The translations under genes were made by a program, and so were the position numbers. A DNA stretch of 64,000 nt from Burkholderia seminalis DSM 23518 (GTDB taxonomy: Bacteria > Pseudomonadota > Gammaproteobacteria > Burkholderiales > Burkholderiaceae), in the NCBI RefSeq assembly GCF_902832885.1, contig NZ_CADFDK010000008.1, forward strand, positions 62,001-126,000. The letters are read 5' to 3'. Positions 8,767 to 18,059 of the stretch are shown one piece after another (the stretch's first letter is position 1; every line of letters begins with the position of its first letter). The notes under the pieces are model-generated. The model was not told the DNA's origin and made no database searches. It was given only the letters and a program-made list of their open reading frames with translations.

Positions 8767-9518
8767 AGCACAGCGAACGGGAGGAACGCGAATTGAGCGG
8801 CGTCGAGAGCGGTACGCCCGCGCTGGAGATCACGGGCCTGGAGGCCTGGTACGGGGAATCCCACATATTGCACGGTGTCGACCTGACCGTGCATCGCGGC
8901 GAGGTCGTCACGCTGCTCGGCCGCAACGGCGCGGGCCGCACGACGACGCTGCGCGCGATCATGGGCCTCACGGGCCGCCGCAGCGGGTCGATCAAGGTCG
9001 CGGGCTACGAGACGATCGGCCTCGCGACGCACCGCATCGCGCATTTCGGCATCGGCTACTGCCCGGAGGAGCGCGGGATCTTCTCGAGCCTGTCGTGCGA
9101 GGAGAACCTGATGCTGCCGCCGCTGATCGGGCCGCGCGAGCACGCGATGTCGCTCGACGAGATCTACGCGATGTTCCCGAACCTCGCGTCGCGCCGGCAG
9201 AGCCAGGGCACGCGGCTGTCCGGCGGCGAGCAGCAGATGCTCGCGGTCGCGCGGATCCTGCGCACCGGCGCGAACCTGCTGCTGCTCGACGAGATTTCCG
9301 AAGGCCTCGCACCGGTGATCGTGCAGGCGCTCGCGCGGATGATCGTCGCGCTGAAGGCGCGCGGCTACACGATCGTGATGGTCGAACAGAATTTCCGTTT
9401 TGCCGCGCCGCTCGCCGACCGCTTCTACGTGATGGAGCACGGTACCATCGTCGAGCATTTCCAGGCGGCCGAACTGGAAAGCAAGATGCCGACCCTGCAC
9501 GACCTGCTTGGGGTGTGA
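8763..9518 (+). CDS. HAAT-family ABC transporter ATPase (LivF-like)
   Basis: A 251-residue second ATPase of the same importer. The signature LSGGEQQML and Walker B LLLLDEISEGL are normal. The Walker A loop reads LLGRNGAGRTTTL, with Arg in the place of the invariant Lys that contacts ATP phosphates. The Arg codon is CGC in the sequence, so this is not a reading error of one ambiguous base in translation. The gene overlaps the previous one by 4 bp. It may be a catalytically weakened half-site, though some beta-proteobacterial LivF proteins are remembered to share this form. Confidence 0.92.
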   Translation: MKHSEREERELSGVESGTPALEITGLEAWYGESHILHGVDLTVHRGEVVTLLGRNGAGRTTTLRAIMGLTGRRSGSIKVAGYETIGLATHRIAHFGIGYCPEERGIFSSLSCEENLMLPPLIGPREHAMSLDEIYAMFPNLASRRQSQGTRLSGGEQQMLAVARILRTGANLLLLDEISEGLAPVIVQALARMIVALKARGYTIVMVEQNFRFAAPLADRFYVMEHGTIVEHFQAAELESKMPTLHDLLGV

Positions 9519-9595
9519 CGCCGCCCCGTTGCCCTTGCCGCTAGCCGTGGCGGCCCTCGAACAACCACAACGCATCAGAACAACAGGAGACGTCA

Positions 9596-10795
9596 ATGAA
9601 AATGAAGACCCTCGCACAGGCCTGTCTCGCACTCGCGGCCGCCGCGTTCACCGCCGGCGCCGCACACGCGGCGGATACCGTGAAGATCGGCTTCATCACC
9701 GACATGTCGGGGCTTTACGCGGATATCGACGGGCAGGGCGGCCTCGAGGCGATCCGCATGGCGGTCGCCGATTTCGGCGGCAAGGTGCTCGGCAAGCCGA
9801 TCGAGGTCGTCTATGCCGATCACCAGAACAAGGCCGACATTGCCGCATCGAAGGCGCGCGAATGGATGGACCGCGGCGGGCTCGACCTGCTGGTCGGCGG
9901 CACGAACTCGGCCACCGCGCTGTCGATGAACCAGGTCGCGGCCGAGAAGAAGAAGGTCTACATCAACATCGGCGCGGGCGCCGACACGCTGACCAACGAG
10001 CAGTGCACGCCGTACACGGTCCACTATGCATACGACACGATGGCGCTCGCGAAAGGCACCGGTTCGGCGGTGGTGAAGCAGGGCGGCAAGTCGTGGTTCT
10101 TCCTGACGGCCGACTACGCGTTCGGCAAGGCGCTCGAGAAGAACACGTCGGACGTCGTGAAGGCGAACGGCGGGCAGGTGCTCGGCGCGGTGCGCCACCC
10201 GCTGTCGGCATCGGATTTCTCGTCGTTCCTGCTGCAGGCGCAGGCGTCGAAGGCGCAGATTCTCGGCCTCGCGAACGCCGGCGGCGACACGATCAACTCG
10301 ATCAAGGCCGCGAAGGAATTCGGCATCATGAAGACGATGAAGCTCGCCGCGCTGCTGATGTTCATCGACGACGTGCACAGCCTCGGCCTCGAGACGACGC
10401 AGGGCCTCGTGCTGACCGACAGCTGGTACTGGAACCGCGACGCCGCGTCGCGCCAGTGGGCGCAGCGCTACTTCGGCAAGATGAAGAAGATGCCGTCGAG
10501 CCTGCAGGCGGCCGACTACTCGTCGGTGACGACCTACCTGAAGGCCGTGCAGGCCGCCGGAACGACCGACTCCGACAAGGTGATGGCCGAGCTGAAGAAG
10601 ATCAAGATCAACGATTTCTACGCGAAGGGCTACATCCGCACGGACGGCAGCATGATCCACGACATGTACCTGATGGAAGTGAAGAAGCCGTCGGAATCGA
10701 AGGAGCCGTGGGATTACTACAAGGTGCTCGCGACGATTCCGGGCGAACAGGCGTTCGGGACCAAGCAGGAGACGCGCTGCGCGTTGTGGAAGTAA
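9596..10795 (+). CDS. Periplasmic binding protein of HAAT transporter (LivK-like)
   Basis: A 399-residue type 1 periplasmic binding protein. The signal peptide runs to AGAAHAA, then the mature chain starts DTVKIGFITDMSGLYAD, the typical first strand of PBP1 amino-acid/amide receptors. The two-lobe fold is seen in repeats such as LDLLVGGTNSATALSMNQ and SWFFLTADYAFGKAL. It lies inside the five-gene importer unit. Ligand is unknown; the linked GMC oxidoreductase suggests a small alcohol- or acid-type nutrient rather than necessarily leucine. Confidence 0.93.
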   Translation: MKMKTLAQACLALAAAAFTAGAAHAADTVKIGFITDMSGLYADIDGQGGLEAIRMAVADFGGKVLGKPIEVVYADHQNKADIAASKAREWMDRGGLDLLVGGTNSATALSMNQVAAEKKKVYINIGAGADTLTNEQCTPYTVHYAYDTMALAKGTGSAVVKQGGKSWFFLTADYAFGKALEKNTSDVVKANGGQVLGAVRHPLSASDFSSFLLQAQASKAQILGLANAGGDTINSIKAAKEFGIMKTMKLAALLMFIDDVHSLGLETTQGLVLTDSWYWNRDAASRQWAQRYFGKMKKMPSSLQAADYSSVTTYLKAVQAAGTTDSDKVMAELKKIKINDFYAKGYIRTDGSMIHDMYLMEVKKPSESKEPWDYYKVLATIPGEQAFGTKQETRCALWK

Positions 10796-10804
10796 GCAGG
10801 GCGT

Positions 10805-10828
10805 AGCGGCGCGCACGGGCGCGCCGCT
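10805..10828 (+). other. GC-rich hairpin after the binding-protein gene
   Basis: AGCGGCGCG (10805-10813) and CGCGCCGCT (10820-10828) form a 9-bp stem with a 6-base loop just after the binding-protein stop codon. There is no T-run, so it is more likely an mRNA-stabilising or attenuating element than a terminator. A similar hairpin follows the binding-protein gene of the second transporter. Confidence 0.45.
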
Positions 10829-10923
10829 CGGTGGCGGCTGCCGCGATGTGCCCGCTGCGCCGCCCGCGTGCGTGGCGCCTGAAGGTTGCGCACGCAACGA
10901 AACTCATTCTGACGGCTAAGTCG

Positions 10924-11808
10924 ATGGAAATCTTTGGCATTCCGTTGCCGGCGATGCTGAGCCAGTTGCTGCTCGGGCTCGTCAACGGCTCGTTCTACGC
11001 GATCCTGAGCCTCGGGCTCGCGGTGATCTTCGGGCTGCTCAACGTGATCAACTTCGCGCACGGCGCGCTGTTCATGCTGGGCGCGATGCTCGCGTGGATG
11101 GGCCTGTCGTACTTCGGGCTGCCGTACTGGGCGATGCTCGTGCTGGCGCCGCTGGTGGTCGGCGCGTTCGGGATCGCGATCGAACGCTCGATGCTGCGCT
11201 GGCTGTACAAGCTCGATCACCTGTACGGGCTGCTGCTCACGTTCGGCCTCACGCTGGTCGTCGAAGGCGTGTTCCGGTCGATCTACGGATCGTCGGGCCA
11301 GCCGTACGACGTGCCGTCGCAGCTGTCGGGCGCGACCAACCTCGGCTTCATGTTCCTGCCGAACTATCGCGCGTGGGTCGTCGTCGCGTCGCTCGCGGTG
11401 TGTCTCGCGACGTGGTTCGTGATCGAGAAGACGCGTCTGGGTGCCTACCTGCGCGCGGGCACCGAGAACCCGAAGCTCGTCGAGGCGTTCGGCGTGAACG
11501 TGCCGATGATGATCACGCTCACCTACGGCTTCGGCGTCGCGCTCGCCGCGTTCGCCGGCGTGCTGGCCGCGCCGGTGATCCAGGTGTCGCCGCTGATGGG
11601 CCAGCCGATGATCATCACCGTGTTCGCGGTGGTCGTGATCGGCGGGATGGGCTCGATCCTCGGCTCGATCGTCACGGGCCTGCTGCTCGGCGTGATCGAA
11701 GGCTTCACGCGCGTGTTCTATCCGGAAGCGTCGGCCACCGTCGTGTTCGTGATCATGGCGATCGTGCTGCTGTTCCGCCCGGCGGGCCTCTTCGGCAAGG
11801 AAAAATGA
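10924..11808 (+). CDS. HAAT-family ABC permease (LivH-like)
   Basis: A 294-residue inner-membrane permease with about eight hydrophobic segments. The opening MEIFGIPLPAMLSQLLLGLV and the block YAILSLGLAVIFGLLNVINF are characteristic of LivH, and the cytoplasmic EAA-like loop reads GTENPKLVEAFGVNV. The frame is open from 10831, but the upstream part is Arg-rich and lacks a ribosome site. The stop overlaps the following livM-like start (ATGA). Confidence 0.92.
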   Translation: MEIFGIPLPAMLSQLLLGLVNGSFYAILSLGLAVIFGLLNVINFAHGALFMLGAMLAWMGLSYFGLPYWAMLVLAPLVVGAFGIAIERSMLRWLYKLDHLYGLLLTFGLTLVVEGVFRSIYGSSGQPYDVPSQLSGATNLGFMFLPNYRAWVVVASLAVCLATWFVIEKTRLGAYLRAGTENPKLVEAFGVNVPMMITLTYGFGVALAAFAGVLAAPVIQVSPLMGQPMIITVFAVVVIGGMGSILGSIVTGLLLGVIEGFTRVFYPEASATVVFVIMAIVLLFRPAGLFGKEK

Positions 11809-12785
11809 TGCAGAGAAAAGTGCTCTACGGCGTGCTGCTCGCCGCACTGCTCGCCGCGCCGTTCATCGGCGCGTATCCGGTGTTCGTGATGAAGGTGCTG
11901 ACGTTCGCGCTGTTCGCGGCCGCGTTCAACCTGCTGATCGGCTATACGGGGCTGCTGTCGTTCGGCCATGCGATGTTCCTCGCGACGGCCGGCTACGCGA
12001 CCGGCTATTCGATGCAGACGCTCGGCTTCACGCCGGAGCTCGGCGTGCTGGTCGGCACCGTCGCAGCGACGCTGCTCGGGCTCGTCGTCGGGCTGTTTGC
12101 GATCCGCCGGCAGGGCATCTACTTCGCGATGATCACGCTCGCGTTCGCGCAGATGGTCTATTTCATCTACCTGCAGGCGCCGTTCACGCACGGCGAGGAC
12201 GGCCTGCAGGGCGTGCCGCGCGGCCGCCTGTTCGGGCTGCTCGACCTGTCGAACGACGTCGCGCTGTACTACGTCGTGCTGGCGGTGGTCGTCGCCGCAT
12301 GCGCGTTCATCGTGCGGGTCGTCCATTCGCCGTTCGGCCAGGTGCTCGTCGCCATCAAGGAAAACGAAGCGCGCGCCATCTCGCTCGGCTACGACACCGA
12401 CCGCTTCAAGCTGCTCGCGTTCATCCTATCGGCCGGGCTCGCGGGGCTGGCCGGCTCGCTGAAGGTGCTCGTGCTCGGCTTCGAGACGCTGTCCGACGCG
12501 CACTGGACGATGTCGGGCCTGGTCGTGCTGATGACGCTCGTCGGCGGGATGGGCACCCTGTTCGGGCCGCTGCTCGGCGCCGCGCTGATCGTCGCGCTGG
12601 AAGACCGGCTCGGCGACATCGGAGAATGGCTCGCGTCGGCCACGGGCGTCGCGTGGTTTCATTCGCTCGGCGAGTCGGCGACGATCGTCACCGGGCTGAT
12701 CTTCATCGCATGCGTGCTGGCATTCCGGCGCGGCATCGTCGGCGAGATGGTTGCGCGGATCAAGCCGCTCCGGGCATCGCCCTGA
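11805..12785 (+). CDS. HAAT-family ABC permease (LivM-like)
   Basis: A 326-residue partner permease. It has the LivM block FNLLIGYTGLLSFGHAMFLA near the N-terminus, multiple membrane helices, and the loop VAIKENEARAISLGYDTDRFK that contacts the ATPases. Two adjacent ATGs (11805, 11808) are possible; the first overlaps the previous stop by 4 bp. It is the last gene of the first transporter operon; no intrinsic terminator is seen directly after it. Confidence 0.92.
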   Translation: MMQRKVLYGVLLAALLAAPFIGAYPVFVMKVLTFALFAAAFNLLIGYTGLLSFGHAMFLATAGYATGYSMQTLGFTPELGVLVGTVAATLLGLVVGLFAIRRQGIYFAMITLAFAQMVYFIYLQAPFTHGEDGLQGVPRGRLFGLLDLSNDVALYYVVLAVVVAACAFIVRVVHSPFGQVLVAIKENEARAISLGYDTDRFKLLAFILSAGLAGLAGSLKVLVLGFETLSDAHWTMSGLVVLMTLVGGMGTLFGPLLGAALIVALEDRLGDIGEWLASATGVAWFHSLGESATIVTGLIFIACVLAFRRGIVGEMVARIKPLRASP

Positions 12786-12933
12786 GCGCAGGCCGTACGC
12801 ATCGCCGCCCGCTGATGCGCAGCACCATCCCGCATGCGCCGAAAAGGGTATTGCGGCCGGCTCGGGCCGGCGCCGCGCGACAGGCTGGTGCCCCATTTTC
12901 GTGCGGCAATGCACCATAGGGGTAAATGCTAAG

Positions 12934-12962
12934 TTGTCGTGGTGCTTAAGCCTCTTTAAGAT
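12934..12962 (+). promoter_or_regulatory. Sigma-70-like promoter for the intergenic RNA candidate
   Basis: TTGTCG (12934-12939) and TAAGAT (12957-12962) are separated by exactly 17 bp, each matching four of six consensus bases. It would start transcription at about 12969. No open reading frame with a ribosome site follows before the terminator at 13045-13079. Confidence 0.45.
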
Positions 12963-12968
12963 TCACTC

Positions 12969-13080
12969 TAGTTCTGATGCACCGCGAAACGAATTTGCAG
13001 GTGGAGAACGAGGAGACAATCGAGGCACAAAGTGCCCGGACCCCAAAGCGCTGTTGGACGGAATCCAACAGCGCTTTTTC
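12969..13080 (+). ncRNA. Candidate small RNA of about 110 nt ending at a perfect intrinsic terminator
   Basis: The segment between a 17-bp-spaced promoter and a strong Rho-independent terminator. The terminator stem is AAAGCGCTGTTGGA (13045-13058) paired with TCCAACAGCGCTTT (13064-13077), 14 bp without mismatch, a CGGAA loop, and five Ts from 13075. A smaller hairpin GGCAC/GTGCC (13024-13036) precedes it. The only frame through it starts at 12977 but reads straight through the terminator, which argues against a protein. The neighbouring genes are 180 bp upstream (livM-like) and 780 bp downstream, so it does not look like a leader of either. No known RNA family is recognised. Confidence 0.5.
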
Positions 13081-13855
13081 ATTTGCGTGCACGGATTTCC
13101 CCCGATGGTGCATCGGCCTGCGCGATAGTCGTGCCCCGCGCCTGCATGCGCATCGCTTCCGCGCTTCGCCGCGTTCTCCGTTTTTCCCGTTCCCGTCATT
13201 CGTTTGCAGACAGCGCGCCGTTGCGTACATGCTGTCCGGGCTTACCCGGTTGGCGTGCGCGAATCGCGTCCGTTACACTCAGCTTTCGCCGACCGAGCGG
13301 TCGGGAAAACGGTCGGCAGTTCTCCTACAAGCAGAATGCAGAAGAGGGAGTACGGTTGGATGAGCAGCGCGGGACGATGGTTCGGGGCAGGAAAGGCGGC
13401 TGGCGCCGCCCGTTCGTCGCGGGGTGTGGCAACGGTCAGCGCGGCCTTCCCGGGCCGTTCTGCGGCCTGTACGCGCGCTGCGACGCCATCGCGGGTCGTT
13501 GCGTTCGCATCCGTATCCGCATTCTCATGAGCCGCCGTTTTTTCGACGTTTCACCGCGCGCATACCTGGCCGTATCCGGCCGGCGCGGCGTGCGTTCCCG
13601 CCATCGTTGCGCATGCATCGATCGTTCGCACGATCCCGTATTTCTTCGCCACCTTCATCCTGACGACACTGCTGCTGCGCATCGTGGTGGGCGAACGGCC
13701 GTGTCAGGCGGCAGGCGGCGGATGTGCGGGGTTTCACGGGAAAACGAGCGTAGGCGCGGCCAGGCGAGATAGTTAAATTATTAACTTGTTTTGGGGGACC
13801 GGGAGCCGCCCGAGCGACCCGTGGCTTTTTCGAGCAGCGTTTGGAGACAACGTAA
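13081..13855. other. Intergenic stretch without a supported gene
   Basis: About 775 bp upstream of the second transporter. Several open frames cross it, but all have Arg/Ser-rich translations and no ribosome site. One frame from 13531 (after a stop) reads IPYFFATFILTTLLLRIVVG near 13640-13700, a membrane-helix-like stretch without a start codon, so a decayed membrane-protein gene is possible. Near the right end is the A+T-rich dyad listed separately. Confidence 0.4.
13771..13786. promoter_or_regulatory. A+T-rich inverted repeat upstream of the second transporter
   Basis: AGTTAA (13771-13776) and TTAACT (13781-13786) form a perfect dyad with a 4-bp spacer, in an otherwise very G+C-rich region, about 70 bp before the binding-protein start. 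It is a plausible operator or part of the promoter. The cognate protein is unknown. Confidence 0.4.
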
Positions 13856-15013
13856 ATGAAGATGAATCGATGGATGGAGGCCGTGCTTGCCGCGGGCCTC
13901 GTGTGCGCGGCGGCAACGGCGTCGGCGCAGGTGAAGATCGGCGTGACGCTGTCGGCCACCGGGCCGGCCGCGTCGCTCGGGATCCCGGAAAAGAACACGA
14001 TCGCGCTGCTGCCCAAGGAAATCGCGGGCAAGAGCGTGCAGTACATCGTGCTGGATGACGCCTCCGACACGAGCCGTGCGGTGCAGAACGTGCGCAAGCT
14101 GATCGACGAGGACCACGTCGACGCGATCATCGGCTCGTCCGTCACGCCGAACTCGCTCGCGATGCTCGACCCGGTATCGCAGGGCAAGACGCCGACGATC
14201 TCGCTCGCCGCGAGCGCGCAGATCATCTCGCCGATGGACGCGAAGCGCGCGTGGATGTTCAAGGTGCCGCAGAATGACCAGCTGATGGCCGATGCGATCG
14301 CCGGCTACATGGCGAAGCACGGCGTGAAGACGGTCGGCTTCGTCGGCTTTGCCGATGCGTACGGCGACAGCTGGTACAACACGTTCAACGCGGCGGCCGC
14401 GAAGAACGGCCTGAAGGTCGTATCGAACGAGCGCTACAACCGCACCGACGCGTCGGTGATGGGGCAGGTGCTGAAGCTGCTGGGCTCGAACCCGGATGCG
14501 GTGCTGATCGCGGGCTCCGGCACGCCGGCGGCGCTGCCGGCCAAGACGCTGAAGGAGCGTGGCTACAAGGGCAAGGTGTACCAGACGCACGGCGTCGCGA
14601 ACAACGACTTCCTGCGCGTGTGCGGCAAGGATTGCGAAGGCGAGATCCTGCCGGCCGGCCCGGTGCTCGTGACCGACCAGCTGCCTGATTCGAACCCGGT
14701 GAAGAAGCCGGCGCTCGGTTACAAGGCCGCGTACGAGAAGGCCTACGGCGCGGGCTCGCTGTCGACGTTCGGCGGCCATGCGTGGGATGCGGGGCTGTTG
14801 CTGCAGCGTGCGATTCCGGAGGCGCTGAAGAAGGGCCAGCCGGGCACCGAGGCGTTCCGCGAGGCGCTGCGTGCGTCGCTCGAAAGCGTGAAGGACCTTC
14901 CCGTGTCGCACGGCGTGATCAACATGACGGCAACCGATCACAACGGCTTCGACACGCGTGCGCGCGTGATGGTGCAGATCGTCGACGGCAAGTGGAAGCT
15001 GCAGGCCGAGTAA
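13856..15013 (+). CDS. Periplasmic binding protein of second HAAT transporter
   Basis: A 385-residue type 1 periplasmic binding protein. It has a cleavable signal peptide ending ATASAQ, then VKIGVTLSATGPAASLGIPE, the family's first strand and ligand-binding loop. Ser/Thr at the IIGSSVTPNSLAM and TISLAASAQ loops are positioned to bind an amino or carboxylate ligand. It is the first gene of a four-gene unit with permease, fused permease-ATPase and ATPase. It differs clearly from the first transporter's receptor, so the two systems probably take up different ligands. Confidence 0.93.
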   Translation: MKMNRWMEAVLAAGLVCAAATASAQVKIGVTLSATGPAASLGIPEKNTIALLPKEIAGKSVQYIVLDDASDTSRAVQNVRKLIDEDHVDAIIGSSVTPNSLAMLDPVSQGKTPTISLAASAQIISPMDAKRAWMFKVPQNDQLMADAIAGYMAKHGVKTVGFVGFADAYGDSWYNTFNAAAAKNGLKVVSNERYNRTDASVMGQVLKLLGSNPDAVLIAGSGTPAALPAKTLKERGYKGKVYQTHGVANNDFLRVCGKDCEGEILPAGPVLVTDQLPDSNPVKKPALGYKAAYEKAYGAGSLSTFGGHAWDAGLLLQRAIPEALKKGQPGTEAFREALRASLESVKDLPVSHGVINMTATDHNGFDTRARVMVQIVDGKWKLQAE

Positions 15014-15028
15014 GCATCACGTGAAACC

Positions 15029-15061
15029 GGCATGCGCGGCGCGAACGGCGCCGCGCATGCC
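15029..15061 (+). other. Perfect 14-bp-stem hairpin between binding protein and permease genes
   Basis: The arms 15029-15042 and 15048-15061 are fully complementary (GGCATGCGCGGCGC and its complement) with a 5-base loop. No T-run follows. Its position just after the binding-protein gene suggests it protects that part of the mRNA or limits read-through, so that the receptor is made in excess over the membrane parts. Confidence 0.5.
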
Positions 15062-15214
15062 GTCGGCAGGGCGCCGGGCCTGACGGGCCGCGCCCCGGGC
15101 TGCCTGGAACGTCCGGGGGCCGACACATGGCGGGTGACGCGCCTGCCGTGTCGCCCATGCCCCGCGGCGTTTCCGCCTTTCGTTTCTCCGCAGCATTCTC
15201 GATACACGAAACGT

Positions 15215-16270
15215 ATGGATCTCTCGATTGCGGCGATCCTCGCGCAAGACGGCATCACGACGGGCGCCATTTATGCATTGCTGTCCCTGGCGCTCGTGCT
15301 GGTGTTTTCCGTCACGCGGGTGATCTTCATTCCCCAGGGCGAATTCGTCGCCTACGGTGCGCTGACGCTTGCCGCGTTGCAGGCGCAGAAATTTCCCGCC
15401 ACCTGCTGGCTGCTGTTCGTGATGGGCATCGCGTGCTTCCTGCTCGAAGTCGGCGGCCTGATCCGGCATCGCGAGCGCCGCCATCAGCTCGGCCGCACGC
15501 TCGCGACGCTCGGCAGCCGCTACATCCTGCTGCCGCTCGCGGTGTTCGCGATCACGCGCAGCTTTGCCGCGCAGCCGATGCCGATGCTCGCGCAGATCGC
15601 GCTGACGCTTGCGATCGTCGTGCCGATGGGGCCGTTCGTCTACCGGCTCGTGTACCAGCCGATCGCCGAAGGCACGACGCTGCTGCTGTTGATCGTGTCG
15701 GTCGCCGTCCACTTCGCGATGGTCGGCCTCGGGCTCGTGATGTTCGGCGCGGAAGGCTCGCGTACCAACGGATTCTCGGACGCGTCGCTGGCGATCGGCA
15801 GCATGACGATCTCGGTGCAGAGCATCCTGGTCGTCGCCACGGCGCTCGTGCTGATCGGTGCGCTCTACGTGTACTTCGGCCGCACGATCGCCGGCAAGGC
15901 GCTGCGTGCGACGTCGGTGAACCGGCTCGGCGCTCGGCTCGTCGGCATCGGCACGACGGAAGCGGGGCGGCTCGCGTTTACGTTTGCGGCGGGGCTCGGC
16001 GTGCTGTCCGGGATCCTCGTCGGCCCGCTGACGACGATCTACTACGACTCGGGCTTCCTGATCGGTCTGAAGGGTTTCGTCGGCGCGATCATCGGCGGGC
16101 TCGTCAGCTATCCGCTCGCGGCCGCCGGCTCGCTGCTGGTTGGCGTGCTCGAATCGTATTCGTCGTTCTGGGCGAGCGCGTACAAGGAGGTGATCGTGTT
16201 CACGCTGATCATTCCGGTGCTGCTGTGGCGGAGCTTCGTGACGCCGCATGCGGAAGAGGAAGAGGAGTGA
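15215..16270 (+). CDS. HAAT-family ABC permease (LivH-like), second transporter
   Basis: A 351-residue inner-membrane permease, longer than the usual LivH of about 300 because of an insert around residues 75-110 (charged [12 protein letters not shown] loop). It opens [20 protein letters not shown] and has the LivH block [20 protein letters not shown]. The EAA-like loop reads [15 protein letters not shown]. It ends with five Glu residues. The start at 15215 is the first Met preceding the first hydrophobic helix; the open frame extends further upstream without support. It lies 4 bp before the fused gene. Confidence 0.9.
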   Translation: MDLSIAAILAQDGITTGAIYALLSLALVLVFSVTRVIFIPQGEFVAYGALTLAALQAQKFPATCWLLFVMGIACFLLEVGGLIRHRERRHQLGRTLATLGSRYILLPLAVFAITRSFAAQPMPMLAQIALTLAIVVPMGPFVYRLVYQPIAEGTTLLLLIVSVAVHFAMVGLGLVMFGAEGSRTNGFSDASLAIGSMTISVQSILVVATALVLIGALYVYFGRTIAGKALRATSVNRLGARLVGIGTTEAGRLAFTFAAGLGVLSGILVGPLTTIYYDSGFLIGLKGFVGAIIGGLVSYPLAAAGSLLVGVLESYSSFWASAYKEVIVFTLIIPVLLWRSFVTPHAEEEEE

Positions 16271-16274
16271 CGCG

Positions 16275-18059
16275 ATGAAGACGATGGTACGCAACAAGAC
16301 CTTCTGGGTGTTTCTCGTGGTGTTGTTCGCGCTGCCGGTGCTGCCCGGCGCGCTGCACGTGCCCGAGTACTGGATCACGCTGCTGAACTACATCGGCCTC
16401 TATGCGATCGTCGCGATCGGGCTCGTGCTGCTGACGGGCGTTGGCGGGATGACGAGCTTCGGACAGGCCGCGTTCGTCGGCATCGGCGCGTATGCGACCG
16501 CGTTCCTGACGACGCGCTACGGCGTATCGCCGTGGCTCGCGCTGATCGTCGGCGTCGTGCTGACGGCGCTCGTCGCGCTCGTGCTGGGTGCGGTCACGAT
16601 GCGGCTGTCCGGGCACTTCCTGCCGCTCGGCACGATCGCGTGGGGCCTCGCGCTGTTCTACCTGTTCGGCAACCTCGAGCTGCTCGGCAAGTACGACGGG
16701 ATCAACGGCATTCCGGCGCTGAACCTGTTCGGCCTCGCGCTCGAAAGCGGCCGCAGCCTGTACTTCCTGATCTGGGCCGTCGTGCTGGCCGCGATCGTGT
16801 CGGTGCAGAACCTGCTGAACAGCCGCCCGGGCCGCGCGATCCGCGCACTGCGCGGCGGCGGCGTGATGGCCGAGGCGATGGGCGTGAACACGGCATGGAT
16901 GCGCGTGGTGATCTTCGTCTACGCAGCCGTGCTGGCGGCCGTGTCGGGCTTCCTGTACGCGCATCTGCAGCGTGCGGTGAACCCGACCCCGTTCGGGCTG
17001 AATCACGGGATCGAGTTCCTGTTCATGGCCGTGGTCGGCGGCGTGTCGCACGTGTGGGGCGCGGTGCTCGGTGCAGCGATCCTCACGGTGCTGCAGGACT
17101 ACCTGCAGACGCTGCTGCCGAAGCTGCTCGGCTCGGAAGGCAACTTCGAGATCATCGTGTTTGGCGTGCTGATGGTGCTGCTGCTGCAGTACGCCCGCCA
17201 GGGCGTGTGGCCGTTCGTTGCCCGGCTGTTCCCGCGCGGGCCGAGCGCGCACGTGCCCGAGCAGGCCGATCCGCTGCCGCAGCGTGCGAAGCCGGCGGCC
17301 GGTGAGCCGCTGCTCGTCGTCGACAATGCACGCAAGCAGTTCGGCGGGCTCGTGGCCGTCAACGACGTCAGCTTCGACGTGAAAGCGGGGCAGATCATCG
17401 GGCTGATCGGTCCGAACGGCGCCGGCAAGTCGACCACGTTCAACCTCGTGACGGGCGTGCTGAAGCCGACGGGCGGCACGATCACGTTCCGTGGCGAGCG
17501 GATCGACGGGCTCACGTCGCGCCAGATCGTCCGCCGCGGCATCGGCCGTACCTTCCAGCACGTGAAGCTGCTGCCCGCGATGACGGTGCTCGAGAACGTC
17601 GCGATCGGTGCGCATCTGCGCGGCCATACGGGCGTCTGGCGCAGCATCGCGCGGCTCAATGCACACGAGGAGGCGCAACTGCTGGCCGAAGCCGCACGCC
17701 AGATCCGCCGCGTGGGGCTCGAGAAGCACATGTACGACGAAGCGGGCAGCCTCGCGCTCGGCCAGCAGCGGATTCTCGAAATCGCCCGCGCGCTGTGCTG
17801 CGATCCGACGCTGCTGCTGCTCGACGAGCCGGCTGCGGGGCTGCGTTACCAGGAGAAGCAACAGCTCGCCGACCTGCTGCGACGGCTGAAGGCGGAAGGC
17901 ATGAGCGTGTTGCTCGTGGAACATGACATGGATTTCGTGATGAATCTCACCGACCGGCTGGTGGTGATGGAGTTCGGCACGCGGATCGCGGAAGGGTTGC
18001 CGCAGGATGTGCAGCAGGACCCGGCCGTGCTTGAAGCGTATCTGGGCGGGGTGGAGTGA
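16275..18059 (+). CDS. Fused LivM-type permease and LivG-type ATPase
   Basis: A 594-residue fusion. Residues 1-320 form the LivM permease ([20 protein letters not shown], then the loop [16 protein letters not shown]). A short linker rich in Pro/Ala follows, then a complete ABC ATPase from about residue 345 with Walker [11 protein letters not shown] and Walker [12 protein letters not shown], and the LivG-type His in VEHDMDFV. The signature motif is degenerate, reading [16 protein letters not shown]. Fusion fixes the permease:ATPase pairing. Its stop overlaps the next ATPase start by one base. Fusions of this type are known in some proteobacterial HAAT systems. Confidence 0.93.
   Translation: MKTMVRNKTFWVFLVVLFALPVLPGALHVPEYWITLLNYIGLYAIVAIGLVLLTGVGGMTSFGQAAFVGIGAYATAFLTTRYGVSPWLALIVGVVLTALVALVLGAVTMRLSGHFLPLGTIAWGLALFYLFGNLELLGKYDGINGIPALNLFGLALESGRSLYFLIWAVVLAAIVSVQNLLNSRPGRAIRALRGGGVMAEAMGVNTAWMRVVIFVYAAVLAAVSGFLYAHLQRAVNPTPFGLNHGIEFLFMAVVGGVSHVWGAVLGAAILTVLQDYLQTLLPKLLGSEGNFEIIVFGVLMVLLLQYARQGVWPFVARLFPRGPSAHVPEQADPLPQRAKPAAGEPLLVVDNARKQFGGLVAVNDVSFDVKAGQIIGLIGPNGAGKSTTFNLVTGVLKPTGGTITFRGERIDGLTSRQIVRRGIGRTFQHVKLLPAMTVLENVAIGAHLRGHTGVWRSIARLNAHEEAQLLAEAARQIRRVGLEKHMYDEAGSLALGQQRILEIARALCCDPTLLLLDEPAAGLRYQEKQQLADLLRRLKAEGMSVLLVEHDMDFVMNLTDRLVVMEFGTRIAEGLPQDVQQDPAVLEAYLGGVE

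Noticed and set aside
12977-13363. A coding frame over the small-RNA candidate
   Set aside because: It reads through a 14-bp terminator stem and has no ribosome site at its start.
13730-13745. Third parS-like sequence (GTTTCACGGGAAAA)
   Set aside because: Two mismatches in the 14-bp core, one breaking the central CACGTG, which ParB needs.
13032-13772. A 246-codon open frame in the transporter gap
   Set aside because: It starts inside the terminator of the RNA candidate, has no ribosome site and gives an Arg/Cys-rich translation without recognisable motifs.
15013-15028. parS half-site (TCACGTGAAAC) after the second binding-protein gene
   Set aside because: Only the right half matches (12 of 16); a single half-site is not expected to load ParB.
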